A stretch of DNA of 64,000 nucleotides from Pisaster brevispinus (taxonomy: Eukaryota; Echinodermata; Asteroidea; Forcipulatida; Asteriidae), in the NCBI GenBank assembly GCA_023634235.1, contig JAMKCF010000008.1, positions 13,979,676 through 14,043,675 of the forward strand. The letters run 5' to 3'. The notes beneath the pieces were generated by a model, which made no database searches, was not told the DNA's origin, and worked only from the letters and a program-made list of their open reading frames with translations. Below, piece by piece: positions 1 to 11,480 of this stretch. The stretch's first letter is position 1, and every line of letters starts with the position of its first letter. Both the position numbers and the translations under genes were made by a program.

Positions 1-321
1 AATACACAGTTTCGTAGGCTATTGATGTGAATCATTATATTCTACTTTTAAATGATCTTTCCAACCATAATTCATTTCGTAACAAACGCTTAATATTAGC
101 CCCCAAAAGCGCACAATCTGAAGGCAATGTGCCACTTTCATATGCAGTTACCATTGCCATGAATGAATCATGGCCTTCACAGAGACAGATGGGCAGAGTG
201 TTGGAATGAGGGCACCTCATGTTGAGACATATCGTATACAATTGTTGTTATTTCATGCCGGTAATCCTTCAATCTATTAGGCAAATTACGATTATAATTA
301 TATGACTGGATTTTACAAATA

Positions 322-580
322 GTGGGGCAGATGGGGGAAATATTTGGGTGAATTGGGCCTTTGACGATACAAGCATGGAATTTTGGCACACAGAGTATGC
401 AGAAGGAAAGATAATTGGTTATAGGACCGTCGCATGTACGGTAGATTAAGAAGCAACTGCAAAGTTTTCAAAATGGTTGCCACTGCTTGTTACACACCTA
501 TACATTTTTCAAAAGACACATCTCCGATGGCCTTGTAGCCATAATTCTCATGACATACTCTGACTGTATGCCGAACTAAT
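322..580. mobile_element. Fold-back (long inverted repeat) element, copy 1
   Basis: Left arm 322-437 (GATACAAGCATGGAATTTTG, then a GAAGGAAAGATAATTGG stretch) is a diverged inverted copy of the right arm 495-580 (CCTATACATTTTTC, CTCCGATGGCC, CTCATGACATAC). The two arms match those of the elements at 31,000 and 63,000. No transposase frame is present. It looks like a non-autonomous fold-back or long-TIR MITE. The plus and minus open frames over 27-390 are repeat-derived. Confidence 0.6.
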
Positions 581-2110
581 ATGTAAGTGGTGTTTGAAGC
601 TTTGCATGGCGTGGGAAATAAGAATAACTATAACTAATAAACTTGCGGGTACATCCACGTGTAAAATCTCTTTGGGAGGCGTGTTAGCTCTGAAAAGAGC
701 CGTAGTCTCGACGTTTCGAACAGTTTACAATCCCATCACCTACCTGCCGTACTAAAAAGGTTTCACTGCGCATTTATTTAAATTTATATATTTCTTTACT
801 TGGAAATATGACTCTGCACTTTAATTACGAACAGAAACTATGAACGATATTATTGTGTTGACGTAAACGCCACGAAGGTGTTCGGTAACGGATTACAGAG
901 GAGTGTGTACTTAGTTCACCAGGCTGACTGCAGTTTAATCCAAAACTGAAAGAAAGACCAGCACTCAATCAATTTGAAGTAGTATTACTGAGTTATTGTT
1001 ACAAAGGTGAACTTGAAACAACACCCCTCCCCCCCCCCAAAAAAAGAACACAAAAAACATTAACCAGGTATCAATAAGCAAAGCAAAGTGTAGTAACTGT
1101 TTCCGTTTCCAGGGTGTTTTGCAATATGTCCTTCTTTCGCCACTCCGTCTTTAATCGATGCGTCTTAGAATTCGTTTCGGAAAAAAAAATGGGGCACAGT
1201 TCATTTGGAACTTGCAAGAAAGCGCTCGATTGTTTGGAGGAACCAAATCAAACAGGAACGCAAAACAAAAACGACAAAACAAAAATCAATAGCAACTACC
1301 ATAGACTACTTAGAGCACTGGACGGACCTTCTGCAAATTGATTACTAACTGACCTTAAGGATTGACGAGGAGGAAGACGTTTCTTCAAGCCCGGAGCAAG
1401 GCCACGATGTCCCCGCCCCATTACAAACAGTTTCTACTAAGTTTTCTCTCCCAATATCCCACCCCCTCAAGATAGAGGTCACAAATCGTTCCAGGTTTAC
1501 TTATAAAAAAACAAAAAAACCAAAACAAAACACTTCCGTTTGACCTCTTTCCCAAAGTGAACGCTAACCATTGGAAGGGACTGTGATGCATCTAACAGTG
1601 CTAGCCAGAACTCATCGGTTAACTCTGCCCTTTGGCAGTCATAGCCGAAACAGCTCACTAAAACTGTTCGAATAACAGCCTACCAGTTTTCGTCAATAAA
1701 AAGAACTGTTGTTTAACCACTTGGAGGTCAGATCTTTTAATATTGATGAGTTTAGTCTGCTTGAACACGAATCAATTTCATTTTGCTATAAGTAATTGCA
1801 AAATATAAAATAAAGGGAAAATACCTTAGGTCTATGGCGCCCTATTTGAAACAAGTACCACATTGGTAAACACTCATGGATACCAATTTTAATATAAAAA
1901 AAAATCACCATTGAGCAAAATTTAGTAGAGGCGTTTTTGTTTTCCCTCGCTTTCCTGAAATTCGAAAAACTGATTACCACGCGTGTTTTATTAGTTCTCC
2001 TGCAGTTGCGTTTTAACTTGTAAATATAATTAGTTCACTTTTAGTTGTTGGGTATTTAGGTGTTTGTTTATTTTTCTGCGGTCGTCTTTGTTATTTTTGT
2101 CGGTTTTTGT
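580..2110. other. No gene recognised
   Basis: Apart from the hairpin fragment at 686-722, this holds AT-rich unassigned sequence, a short C/A run near 1025-1050 and frames of at most 75 codons on both strands. Confidence 0.6.
686..722 (-). repeat. PLE-type tail fragment with histone-like hairpin
   Basis: On the minus strand: TTCGAAACGTCGAG followed by ACGGCTCTTTTCAGAGCT, a stem-loop nearly identical to the conserved histone 3' hairpin. The upstream CTGANGA half of the hammerhead-like core is missing or eroded. No histone coding sequence lies nearby on either strand, so this is a repeat fragment and not a histone gene end. Confidence 0.45.
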
Positions 2111-2114
2111 TTGC

Positions 2115-2300
2115 TGTTTACTTGTTTGTTGCTGTTGTGGTTGTGATTGTGGTTGCTGCTGATGTTGCTGTTGCTGTTGCTGTTACTGCTGCTGCAGCTG
2201 CTGCTGTTGCCGCCGCCGCCGCTGCTGCTGCTGCTGTTGTTGCTGCTGCGTTTGTTGTTGATGTTGTTGGCTGTTGTTGTTTTTGTTGTCGGTTTTCTTT
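2115..2300. repeat. GCT/GTT/GCC trinucleotide repeat
   Basis: A compound tract of GTTGCTGCTG words with a short GCCGCCGCCGCC core, giving a low-complexity Ala/Val frame (2107-2355) on the plus strand. There are no splice signals or flanking domains, so not regarded as coding. Confidence 0.85.
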
Positions 2301-4030
2301 TTTGGGAGGGTTATGGGGGATAAATCAGAGTAAACAGGAGTTGAGAAGCTGTTGAAAAAAAATACCTTGCAGAGTTAGGGCACGGAATAGAATCTATATA
2401 AAATAAGAATTATCTCTTGACTATATTGCATTGATTATGTGCACAATATTGCAACACGATACCCGACAGAATTAAGAGTTAAAGAACCACGAAGCGGGTT
2501 CCAAAGCCTCTTCCTTTATTGGGACAAGATGAACTTATGGTATCGCTATAGAAAATGTTCCTGGCGCGCAAAAAGAATCTTCCAAAAGTGCAAGACAGTA
2601 TGCATTTTCTTGCCGATATCGATGGCGGCCAAGCCATACAAAATATTCAAACGCATTCATCCTATGGTCCGCTGAACCTATTTAATGCGGCGTCCGCGGC
2701 AAAATTTTTGAGGCGATACGGTAACGCGATAGCCATACAAACACGCGGGGTTTTATGACGAGTAGCGCAACGCACCAATCACACTAATCAAAGCTTGAAA
2801 AAAAACAAAACAAAAAACAAACGTGTACAGAGAGCTCTCGGCGTGGCGGAGTTATTATTACAAAGACCGACCGAGAAATGATGGCTTAATCCCAGGTATC
2901 CGTCATGCAGGCAACCGGTTCTTGTAACGTCGGTCAGTGTACTTAGCTGACTTCCCGTAGGGGTTTTGCGTGTAAGGCTTTCTTTCGGTACAGCATACAG
3001 AATAGGTCACCGGACACCAGCGGCGGGATGGGACTCTGTTATCATCCGGTTTTACACACACACTCACACACGCACAAACACAATGGAAGGAGGGATATTG
3101 TGGTAAGCAAACCGTGACGTCATGCTGACATCACCTTGCATTTCCCACGGAAATCAATGATAGCTTTTTCCTAGAAACATTTTGTCAGCACATCAGTCCA
3201 AACCCTTTTCATTATGCGTCATCTAGGGATTAACAAATAATCCCCTGCATGCAAGATGTAAGGGATGTCTTCCATGTTTTTGTCATTGTTTTGTTGAATT
3301 ATGTTGCCTTCGGCACACCCAAAAGTTCCTTAAAATAATGACAGTATTATTTTCGGACTAACATGCACAGAGTAATGTATCCATTAGTAGGCCAACCAGT
3401 ATTGGCCGGCTAGAATAAACGGCTCTTAAAACCTTCCTCTAAACCAGACTAACTGGCATTCCTTCAAACATTATGCTTTTGACGTCAATAATCTTCAGAA
3501 TTCTTCAAAATATTGTGATCCTTATAGAATAGATCAATTACAAAACGCTTAATTCTGACTTGTTAGGCACAAAAGAGTTATGCACCATGCACTTGTCTCA
3601 TCGACGAAGTTCACTAGGGTAGTTATTCACCTTTAACTACTGGTACAAAGTCCGAAAAAGCCGCCCGGTGTTGGGCAGTGGGGTGGAGGGGACGGGATGC
3701 AGACCTAATGGGCAAAAGAGAAAATCAAAAGCAGAAGGTACCTCCTGAAGAAGCGTTGGAAAGCAAGGGTGGATTTTGTGCTTGATTGATTGTCTACTCT
3801 CTCCACCGGCTGCATGCCTTTTTCTTAAAATTATATAAAAAATCATCAGTGCTTATTTTTCATGCTCTAAATACTTCGGAAGTTTTTTTCTGCAGTTGTA
3901 CAAGGAGAGGTTGTTGCCGCCTTAGGCATTGTGTTCCCGTTTGGGGGATGTATATAGTTTCCTCTTGCATGTTTCAAACAAGAATAGACTCACTAGATCT
4001 AATGAACATTAAACACGCTTGCACGCCTTC
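2300..4030. other. No gene recognised
   Basis: Contains two overlapping plus frames (2439-2758) sharing the same DNA in different phases, a CA-rich stretch near 3055-3085 and otherwise unassigned DNA. A somewhat GC-richer, CpG-containing stretch (2640-3020) has no promoter element I can name. Confidence 0.55.
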
Positions 4031-4035
4031 CACTT

Positions 4036-4375
4036 AGATGTACTTTGTGGCACATGATCTTTGATCCAACTGACCGAATTATTATATCCACTTATATAGA
4101 AGGCTGTGTGTACGAGTGATGGTTATGTCCTTATGTGAATGCTCGAAACCTAGGAGCCAAGTCGTGTCTTAGAATCGCTTTACAGCGGGGGAAACTTACA
4201 AAGGAAAATGTGCACATGCATTTATTCTGTGTCGATCCTTTTGTGGAAACATTAGATAAGATACTCAATTCGAATTTGTGTGTCAAGTGAAGACTGGTCA
4301 TGCGGTTATAAAGGGGTGTACGTATTTTTTATGAATGTCAAAGCCTAGGTTTAAAGTTGATACCGCCAATAGTCA
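4036..4375. repeat. Segmental duplication module B, copy 1
   Basis: From AGATGTACTTTGTGGCACAT to GATACCGCCAATAGTCA this 340-bp block is about 95 percent identical by eye to 5608-5938. It has no coding frame kept in both copies. This copy is not flanked by module A. Confidence 0.85.
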
Positions 4376-4627
4376 GGAAACACAATATTCGTCTGAACTA
4401 CAGCCTGATGCAATCTGCCAGCCTTCTCCCCAGTGCGGAGTCTTTACTCAATTTTGCCAAATCAATATGAGGACATCTGATGAACGTGAACAAAATACCG
4501 GACGAAACGTGAACCGTTTTTTGTGCTTTCTGGAAAACGTGACCGGCTTATTATAGCAAGCTTGCACAGGTCTGTTGTATTTTTGAGGTTTGGGCGATAA
4601 AACCCCCCAAACAAAACAACCATAAAC

Positions 4628-4629
4628 CA

Positions 4630-4664
<35 letters not shown>

Positions 4665-4677
4665 GCAACCGCAGCAA

Positions 4678-4745
<68 letters not shown>

Positions 4746-4785
4746 ACACCAACAACAACAACAACAACAACAACAACAAAACAAG
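4628..4785. repeat. AAC and CAG trinucleotide repeat
   Basis: AAC repeats (4633-4665) lead into a pure run of 20 CAG units (4681-4740), then AAC again. Reverse frames give poly-Leu and poly-Cys proteins that are plainly low complexity. Confidence 0.95.
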
Positions 4786-5431
4786 TAACAAGATTGGAAG
4801 TAACGCGATATAATTAGAAACAGGAGTTGGTGGTTTATTAATTCGACATTTCGATCAACATTATCCGATTGTACAAACACAAAGTTTCAAGTCCCACTTT
4901 GTTTTCTTATGCGGGTCGATCACCACAAGGCCACTAATGACCACGTGGTGATCCTGTATTAGAAAAGGGGATGGGAACATTATAAGCAAAACAAGATACA
5001 TTCACAAAGTACATAAATCTATTAACATGACATTTGAACTACAGGCCAGCTTATAGGTCGTACAAAAGCAGGTTTACTTCCATGGAGTTCTAGAACGAGG
5101 CAGTACGTGGGTAGAATACAGGAGAGGTAGGTCTACCTCACTGGCCATAATGGGTCAATAATGGTAAATGTGGACCTGCATAGCGGACCTTTCAGTGTCC
5201 AAATAATGCATGTTTGGGGGAGGGGGGTTGCACTTTTGCAATGGCATACAATTTCGTGGGACATTTATAGGCATAACCTCAGGCCATTACATCAACCAAC
5301 TTACTCAAACAATCCATGTAGACTTAATAGAAACAGTACTACCCCACGGAGGAATTTCTAAAGAAACGTGACAATAGAGGAAAATGGGTGTACCCCACTT
5401 AACAACGATGTTCAAGAGTGTAAGTGGGGGT

Positions 5432-5608
5432 GTAACCGTTGGAACTGAGAGCCTTAACAAAATGGGTCCGGATGTTTTGACAGAGTTACGAGGCCCTCAC
5501 TTTGCTTTAATGTACAAAACCAATGGGGATATCGCTTAAAACGGGGTACTTTACACAATGGAACAATGCTACCCCACAAAGTTTTCTTTGTTCTAGTGGT
5601 ACCCCACA
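5432..5608. repeat. Module A, copy 1
   Basis: Starts AACCGTTGGAACTGAGAGCC and ends TTGTTCTAGTGGTACCCCAC. It is repeated at 5938-6117 in direct orientation. A related diverged stretch (CGGACTTTAACACAAAAGG, GGTGTTTTGACACATTGAGG) is at 33630-33710. No gene supported. Confidence 0.8.
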
Positions 5609-5938
5609 GATGTACTTTGTGGCACATGATCTTTGATCCAACTGACCGAATTATTATATCCACTTATATCGAAGACGAGTGATGGTTATGTCCTTATATG
5701 CGAATGCTCGAAACCTAGGAGCCAAGTCGTGTCTTAGAAACGCTATACAGCGGGGGAATCTTCCAAAGGAAAATGTGCACATGCATTTATTCTGTGTCGA
5801 TCCTTGTGTGGAAACATTAGATAAGATACTCAATTCGAATTTGTGTGTCAAGTGAAGACTGGTCATGTGGTTATAAAGGGGTGAACGTATTGTTGTGAAT
5901 CTCAAAGCTTAGGTTTAAAGTTGATACTGCCAATAGTC
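5608..5938. repeat. Segmental duplication module B, copy 2, between two copies of module A
   Basis: Near-identical to 4036-4375, with small deletions (such as the missing GGCTGTGTGTAC after ATCGAAG). It lies exactly between two direct repeats of module A (5432-5608 and 5938-6117). The minus-strand frame over 5654-5905 is not preserved in copy 1. Confidence 0.85.
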
Positions 5939-6117
5939 TAACCGTTGGAACTGAGAACCTTAACAAAAGAGGTCCGGGTGTTTTGACAGAACTACGAGGC
6001 CCTCACTTTGCTTTAATGTACAAAACCAATGGGGATATCGCTTAAAACGGGGGTACTCTACACAATGGAACAATGCTACACCCACAAAGTTTTCTTTGTT
6101 CTAGTGGTACCCCACAG
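5938..6117. repeat. Module A, copy 2
   Basis: Direct repeat of 5432-5608 with a few changes (AGAACC for AGAGCC, one extra G before TACTCTACAC). Continues into a CCCCACAGAGAATTTCTTC stretch that resembles 5345-5365. Confidence 0.8.
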
Positions 6118-6189
6118 AGAATTTCTTCAGAAAAGGAACTGCAAAAACACCGATGGCTGGACCCCGTAATCGTTTTATGTAAGGGTGGT

Positions 6190-6362
6190 CAGGTATACAC
6201 ATTCAAACCGAGCACCTATAACAAAGGAGGACGTTATGGTACTTGGTTGGGTAAAGGTTCACAGTTAGAGGCGTGTACAAAACCGATGAGAGCTGTTGTC
6301 CAAACAAAAGAGGGACAATAGAAGGTCCCCTATTGCAGGTGTGTGTGTGTGTGTGTGTGCCC
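6190..6362. repeat. Tandem unit E, diverged first copy
   Basis: CACATTCAAACCGAGCACCT, GGTTGGGTAAAGGTTCACAG, TGTACAAAACCGATGAGAGC and AAAAGAGGGACAATAGAAGG parallel the two 189-bp units downstream. It ends in a GT microsatellite (6341-6358) and is followed by module D. Confidence 0.65.
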
Positions 6363-6520
6363 TTACACATGCCAACTTACGGGGTATTTTTAACAATGGA
6401 ACAATGGACCCCACAAGGTAATTTCAATAGGAACAATTGGGCCCCACAAGGGAATTCTTTAGAAAAGGGAATAATAGAACAACAATAGCAGTACCCCACA
6501 AACCGGATCCGTAAGGTTGT
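6363..6520. repeat. Module D, copy 1
   Basis: ACACATGCCAACTTACGGGG to CCGGATCCGTAAGGTTGT. Near-identical to 6903-7060, with the second copy carrying CCCGATCC at its end. Contains AGGGCC/GGGCCCC words. Not coding. Confidence 0.8.
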
Positions 6521-6524
6521 ACCT

Positions 6525-6902
6525 GAGTTTGTTTTCACATTCAAACCGGGGACCTATAACAAAAGAGGACAATAGTGTCCCCGGTTGGGTAAAGGTCCCC
6601 AGTTGGAAATTGTGTACAAAACCAATGGGAGCTGTTGCCAAAAAGTTAGAGTCCAAACAAAAGAGGGACAATAGGAGGTCCCCGATTGGAGGTGTTTACA
6701 CACTTGTGTGCGTGAGTTTGTTTTCACATTCAAACCGGGGACCTATAACAAAAGAGGACAATAGGGTCCCCGGTTGGGTAAAGGTCCCCAGTTGGAAATT
6801 GTGTACAAAACCAATGGGAGCTGTTGCCAAAAAGTTAAAGTCCAAACAAAAGAGGGACAATAGGAGGTCCCCGATTGGAGGTGTTTACACACTTGGGTGC
6901 CC
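6525..6902. repeat. Two 189-bp tandem units (E1, E2)
   Basis: Units 6525-6713 and 6714-6902 differ at only a few positions. Because 189 is a multiple of three and no stop occurs, a 138-codon plus frame (6517-6933) appears with an internally repeated peptide. It has no recognised domain and is most simply repeat-encoded. The stretch is rich in GGTCCCC. Confidence 0.85.
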
Positions 6903-7115
6903 TTACACATGCCAACTTACGGGGTACTTTTAACAATGGAACAATGGACCCCGCAAGGCAATTTCAATAGGAACAATAGGGCCCCACAAGGGAATTCTTT
7001 AGAAAAGGGAACAATAGAACAACAATAGCAGTACCCCACAAACCCGATCCGTAAGGTTGTGTGCGTGTGTGTGTGTGTGGGTGGGGGGGGGGGGTAGGGG
7101 TGGGGTGGGGGTAGG
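6903..7115. repeat. Module D, copy 2, ending in GT and G runs
   Basis: Second copy of 6363-6520, followed directly by a GTGTGT tract and poly-G from 7057 to 7115. The order in this region is E-D-E-E-D, indicating several rounds of unequal exchange. Confidence 0.8.
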
Positions 7116-7539
7116 GAATCACCGGGCTCTCCTTAAGGCAACTCGGCGTGTCTCTTCTTCTGGTTGGCCTCGTTCATGGTGGTTATATAACCAGCTGGTA
7201 CCCCGATCGGATATCGCGCTTATTAAGCGCCATGCACGCACCCCAGCGAAATAGAACCGGACTGATATGGGGAGGTTATTTCTTCATTGACAGTGTTAAC
7301 ACATAACGGGGCTGAATCGATTGAAGATCACTTGATCTCAAGTTGTTGGCTTGACCATTGCGTACTCCTTTTCATCTCAGATCATTGTCAAACGGAAAGT
7401 CATTGAATTTCAACCCTTCTTATTTGAAATGAAAACTCCTTACAACCAACAAGTGAAAATGTTATCAAAACCCAGTGGTAATTTTTTCCCTGGTGAAAAA
7501 AACAACAACGAAACACAGTTTAAGAGTTGGTCGATGTTT

Positions 7540-7695
7540 TAATATTGTTTTTATTGCGCATTCGTATTGGGCTGGTTTTGAATGCGGCAATTGAAATAAG
7601 CAACAGTGATTTTTTCCCTCGACTTGGCAGAATATCTGACGGGAAAATTCCTCTGGAGGATTATGTACTTTACAATCTACGAGCTTTCAGAGTTA
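7540..7695. repeat. Dispersed element R (copy 1)
   Basis: GAATGCGGCAATTGAAATAA, GCAACAGTGATTTTTTCC and CTCTGGAGGATTATGTACTT, then GAGCTTTCAGAGTT. The same words in the same order occur at 48770-48915, and parts at 49735-49835, 51285-51410 and 53885-53980. Confidence 0.55.
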
Positions 7696-7990
7696 ATCGA
7701 TTTTTTTCTCTCTCTGGATAACCGCAAGATATGTACTTTTTTTTGACAGAGTGCTTAGTCCTGGAGTCTAAATGGTATTACATATACCATCAAGACCAGA
7801 GCATATGCGTCAATCAAAAATGGATTTGAATAATTTAATAGGCCACAAAATTACCATACAAAAAAAAAAAAAACATTAGGTACAACCATCAGATAAACAT
7901 CTTGAGAAACCTGACAGTATGGAAACCCTTTGCATCAACAAACTCCTACACAGTACTTTTAACAGCACGAAGCATAACACAGTAACACAT

Positions 7991-8040
7991 TGTCTCCTGA
8001 AGACACTGAGAGCTGGATCGAAACGTCGAGATGCTACACC
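7991..8040 (+). ncRNA. Hammerhead-like tail motif of a PLE-type repeat
   Basis: Seen on the plus strand: TGTCTC, CTGAAGA, a 16-base linker, GAAACGTC, GAGATG. TGTCTC and GAGATG pair (4 Watson-Crick pairs plus 2 wobbles) as stem I. CTGAAGA and GAAA match the hammerhead boxes. AC/GT would form a minimal stem III, with C as the cleavage base. The stem II region pairs poorly, so this copy is probably decayed. The flanking sequence 7870-8220 has a minus-strand open frame of 115 codons that overlaps the repeat and has no recognised domain. Confidence 0.4.
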
Positions 8041-8655
8041 ACGGGTTCCCCACAGCACCGCCACAACAGCACGTAAAGAGATGTAATCACTCATTGACAC
8101 TTTAACCGTGCTTTCACGAGTAGCCTTTGGTTTTTTACAATTAATGAATGCACACCGCTTATGGCTGACAGACTCGACCATGACGCCTGATGTTATCAAC
8201 CAACGCCTAGCAACCTTGTACAACTGACATTCAGGCGTCCGTATCCGACATCACGATACATGCACGATACAGGCTGCCTTTCCTTTACCGTAAATTAATT
8301 GTTTAAGTGCTCATCGGTTTAATGAGTTACCATTAAATTGATTTAAACCTTATCACGAACCCAGCTCGGTGGTTGGGTTGCCATTCCAGCTGTAATTGTA
8401 TTTTGCAGGTTGAGCTCGCTACGTAAAACGTCACCGTTTTTGCGAGGGAACGGGCATGTCAAAGCGTGTTAAGAGAACGTTTTCAGATAAACGCATTTTA
8501 AAACGTTCTTAATTCGAAACTAAAAACTTTGTATTAAAACTTTCTCGAGCAGTTAAGCGCACTAATGTTTTTTTCTTCTAAGAGTTAAACCGCACTAATT
8601 AAAACAAAACATTACCAAAACTTTGGTTGTTTCAACATAATAATTAGTCCAAAAT

Positions 8656-9027
8656 GCCCGTCTCTTTGTGAGACCACAAAAGCACGACGGTCCACTTTTA
8701 TTCACATCTAATCATGTATGTTTTTTACGCAGTGAAGGGCGGGTATGTCACGTGATCAAGAGCGCGCTGTCAAGCCCGTCTCTTCGTGAGACCGCAAATG
8801 TTACTTGAACTACATACATGCCCGTCCATTTTTTGCACAATGTATTTTGCTCATTGTTTGGGGATGCCCTCTTACTTAGATGAATGTCCACTTACTAACT
8901 GATGTACTTAAGAAATTAAGCATCATTTGTTCTTACTAATAAGTAGTTCGGGATGGCTTAGAATCAAGTTGAAAGGCAAAAATGTAGAAACCAAGTTTTG
9001 TTGACAAGTCCGTCCCTTCGTGAAAAC
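8656..9027. repeat. Three dispersed copies of a 20-bp hairpin word
   Basis: GCCCGTCTCTTTGTGAGACC (8656), GCCCGTCTCTTCGTGAGACC (8774) and a diverged GTCCGTCCCTTCGTGAAAAC (9008). In the first two, GTCTC pairs with GAGAC around a 5-base loop. Short GCCCGTC echoes also occur at 8820. Function unknown. Confidence 0.6.
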
Positions 9028-9029
9028 GA

Positions 9030-11480
9030 GGCACACAATGTAGTAAACGTCACCATTGGCGATTTACTCATTTAGTGCTTACAACATTCATTTTTAAAAA
9101 CTATATGAAGACATTCGGCCTAGGATATACTCGTCGTGCAAATTATGTTTTTACTTTTTTTTCCCCATGAAGGCTACCACGTCTGCACAGCCACGCCTTA
9201 ATCATAACAGTGAATTTCATTGAGAATAAGGCCCGTGTCCAAACTAACGCCTTTACCAGTGGCTATGGCTGAAGCGTCGAAAATGCATCTTCAATGTTAT
9301 GGCTGCAGCTGCAACGGCCCTAGCTGTAGCCAAAGTCAATTGATTCAGACGCAGAGAGCGCGCGAGGAAGACCTTTATCGTTGTAGCTTTATATTCCCCC
9401 ACCTAACCGTGGCAATTTGTGTAAACCGAGGCTCAGATGGAATTAGACGGGTTCTTCCTTTATGCTTAACATTATACACTAATAAACAGCTTACGCACAC
9501 AGGGCACGTGACAACGATGATGGTGTCTGGGAGAGGTGTACATTTCCGCAGACGGACAGACAGAGTAGTCACGACAGTAGTATTTCTTGACCTTTTGGTT
9601 TCATGCTGCAATGATCAATACGGGCAAGTCCCTTAACACAGTGATGTTGCGACCTGTAGAGTCGAGCTCCAAATCTGCTTGCCGAGTGTATTTTATGCGT
9701 GTAAATATTGTACGCACGCGGGGACTTGCGACAGGAAACGCCTCGCTCCACAGTGTCTGTGAGATTTTAGCTGGGACATCCGTGCTCGTAGCACCAAGAG
9801 AGGCACTCCAAGCCCTATACAGTTTCCCTTTCCAGTGTTAGCATAGCCTGCCTCATGAATATACCAAAACACGCGAGGGAGAATGGATTGCAGTTCAACA
9901 CCGAAGCGGGGTACCGCGGCCTGCCCGGCAGCCAAACCCAGCCTCCAGCTCTATCGCCGGATCGTTTTCGTCATTATTTACCCTAACAAATGTAAGATTT
10001 TATTTAGGACTATGATTTCCCCGCCGCCAGCGGGCAAAAGTTTTAGCGTATGCCCCAACGTATGACATTATTCAAAGAGCAAAATAAAAACCTTGGTTCA
10101 GATTCATGAATGCACTGAGGTTGCCATCTGATCTGGACTTACAGCCGTCGGTGTGGTTGTAAAATATCAGCTCGAACCGGGCGCAATTGCTGATATGACG
10201 ACAGAAATACAAAAACGTATACACTGTTTTTGGTGTTTACCATTGCATAGTTGCAAACCGGCTCTGCGTTCTGAAAATGTAAAGCCCCAGAACAGTGTCA
10301 ACTCATAGATAATGTCCTAAGTCACATAGACATGAACGACCATGATTGGGGACAGGGGTATCCTATGATCCGTCTTGATCTACCTGTTTCAAATAAAAAA
10401 ATGCAGGTTCACTAAAAGGACCTATGTCACTCATTCTTAGAAAATAAAAGACGACGTTTGCACTCGGCCTAACTGATAACACCAGAGGGACTTGACGGAT
10501 CGAGTTCAATGAATAAATGCATTCATTTTGATCAATCAATGCAATGCAGAAATTGACTCCTCACAATCCTTGTAAACCCCTCAAACTTAAGACCCAAATG
10601 TTGTCTCGAACATCACCAATTACCAGTTAACTGAATTTGATCCGTCAACCAATGCAAACAGATCTATCCACTTCCACTGGTTGATTGAAATTTGGCTAAA
10701 GGGTGAATTTTAATGGCGTATCCGGTAATTTGATCCGGGCGAGGGGGGGGGGGTTGTAAAAATGGAATTGTTTTTTTTTTTCTTCTGCCAGGTTCGACTT
10801 TGACAAGATGAGTTTCAACGCCGAGGGCGCCAAGTTTTTTCTTCCTGGCCCTCCACACCCCAAAAAACAAAACAAAACACACACCCCAAAACAAAACAAA
10901 ACAAAACTGCCACTCAGTTTGCCATAACCCTGCAGTTTGTAAATGCCTCTTCGTGTCAATTGAAAGGCTTCATATGCAACACAACTCAGCTCAAATTATT
11001 AAAGATTAAGTTGAAAGAAAAAAAAAATAAAACAAATTCCATTCCATACGATTATATTTAGTTGTTTGCAATAATTTGTTGGGTTTAATATTTCAAAATT
11101 AGGAAGAATTTCGGAGACCTTGCATATTGCAGATGCAGTGCTTGTGACGTCATTACGTCACAGACTGTTTCATCTCATTACAATGCAATTCGATTTTTAT
11201 TGAGATATTGTTATTTTACAACTTGGCACAATATTGTAAGAAAATAAAAATGTTCTACGTTACAATGAAAAATAAATATTCAAGTAAGTAATACGGGGTA
11301 AAGTAATATTAAAGTAAACACATATTGTATATATATTAAATGGAAAATGAAAATCTGTACAGGTTTAGTCTAACCCCCTTGTCTAAAGTCAACGTCGAGC
11401 TTCGGTTTTTACATAAGGAATCGGGTTGTGTTGACAATGCGTAGGTTTGAATGTGTGTTTGGAAGTCCAAACAATTGGAG
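9030..11480. other. No gene recognised
   Basis: A 138-codon plus frame (9220-9636) overlaps comparable minus frames and shows no domain or splice context. The remainder is unassigned, with a G run and poly-T near 10743-10780 and AAAAC repeats near 10860-10905. Confidence 0.55.

Noticed and set aside
2107..2355. Ala/Val-rich plus frame of 82 codons
   Set aside because: Entirely from the GCT/GTT trinucleotide tract.
4462..4880. Minus-strand frames of about 109 codons rich in Leu or Cys
   Set aside because: They are read from the AAC/CAG repeat in two phases; low complexity, no splice or domain support.
6517..6933. 138-codon frame with an internal peptide repeat as a gene
   Set aside because: Explained by two 189-bp tandem DNA units; no domain or splice context.
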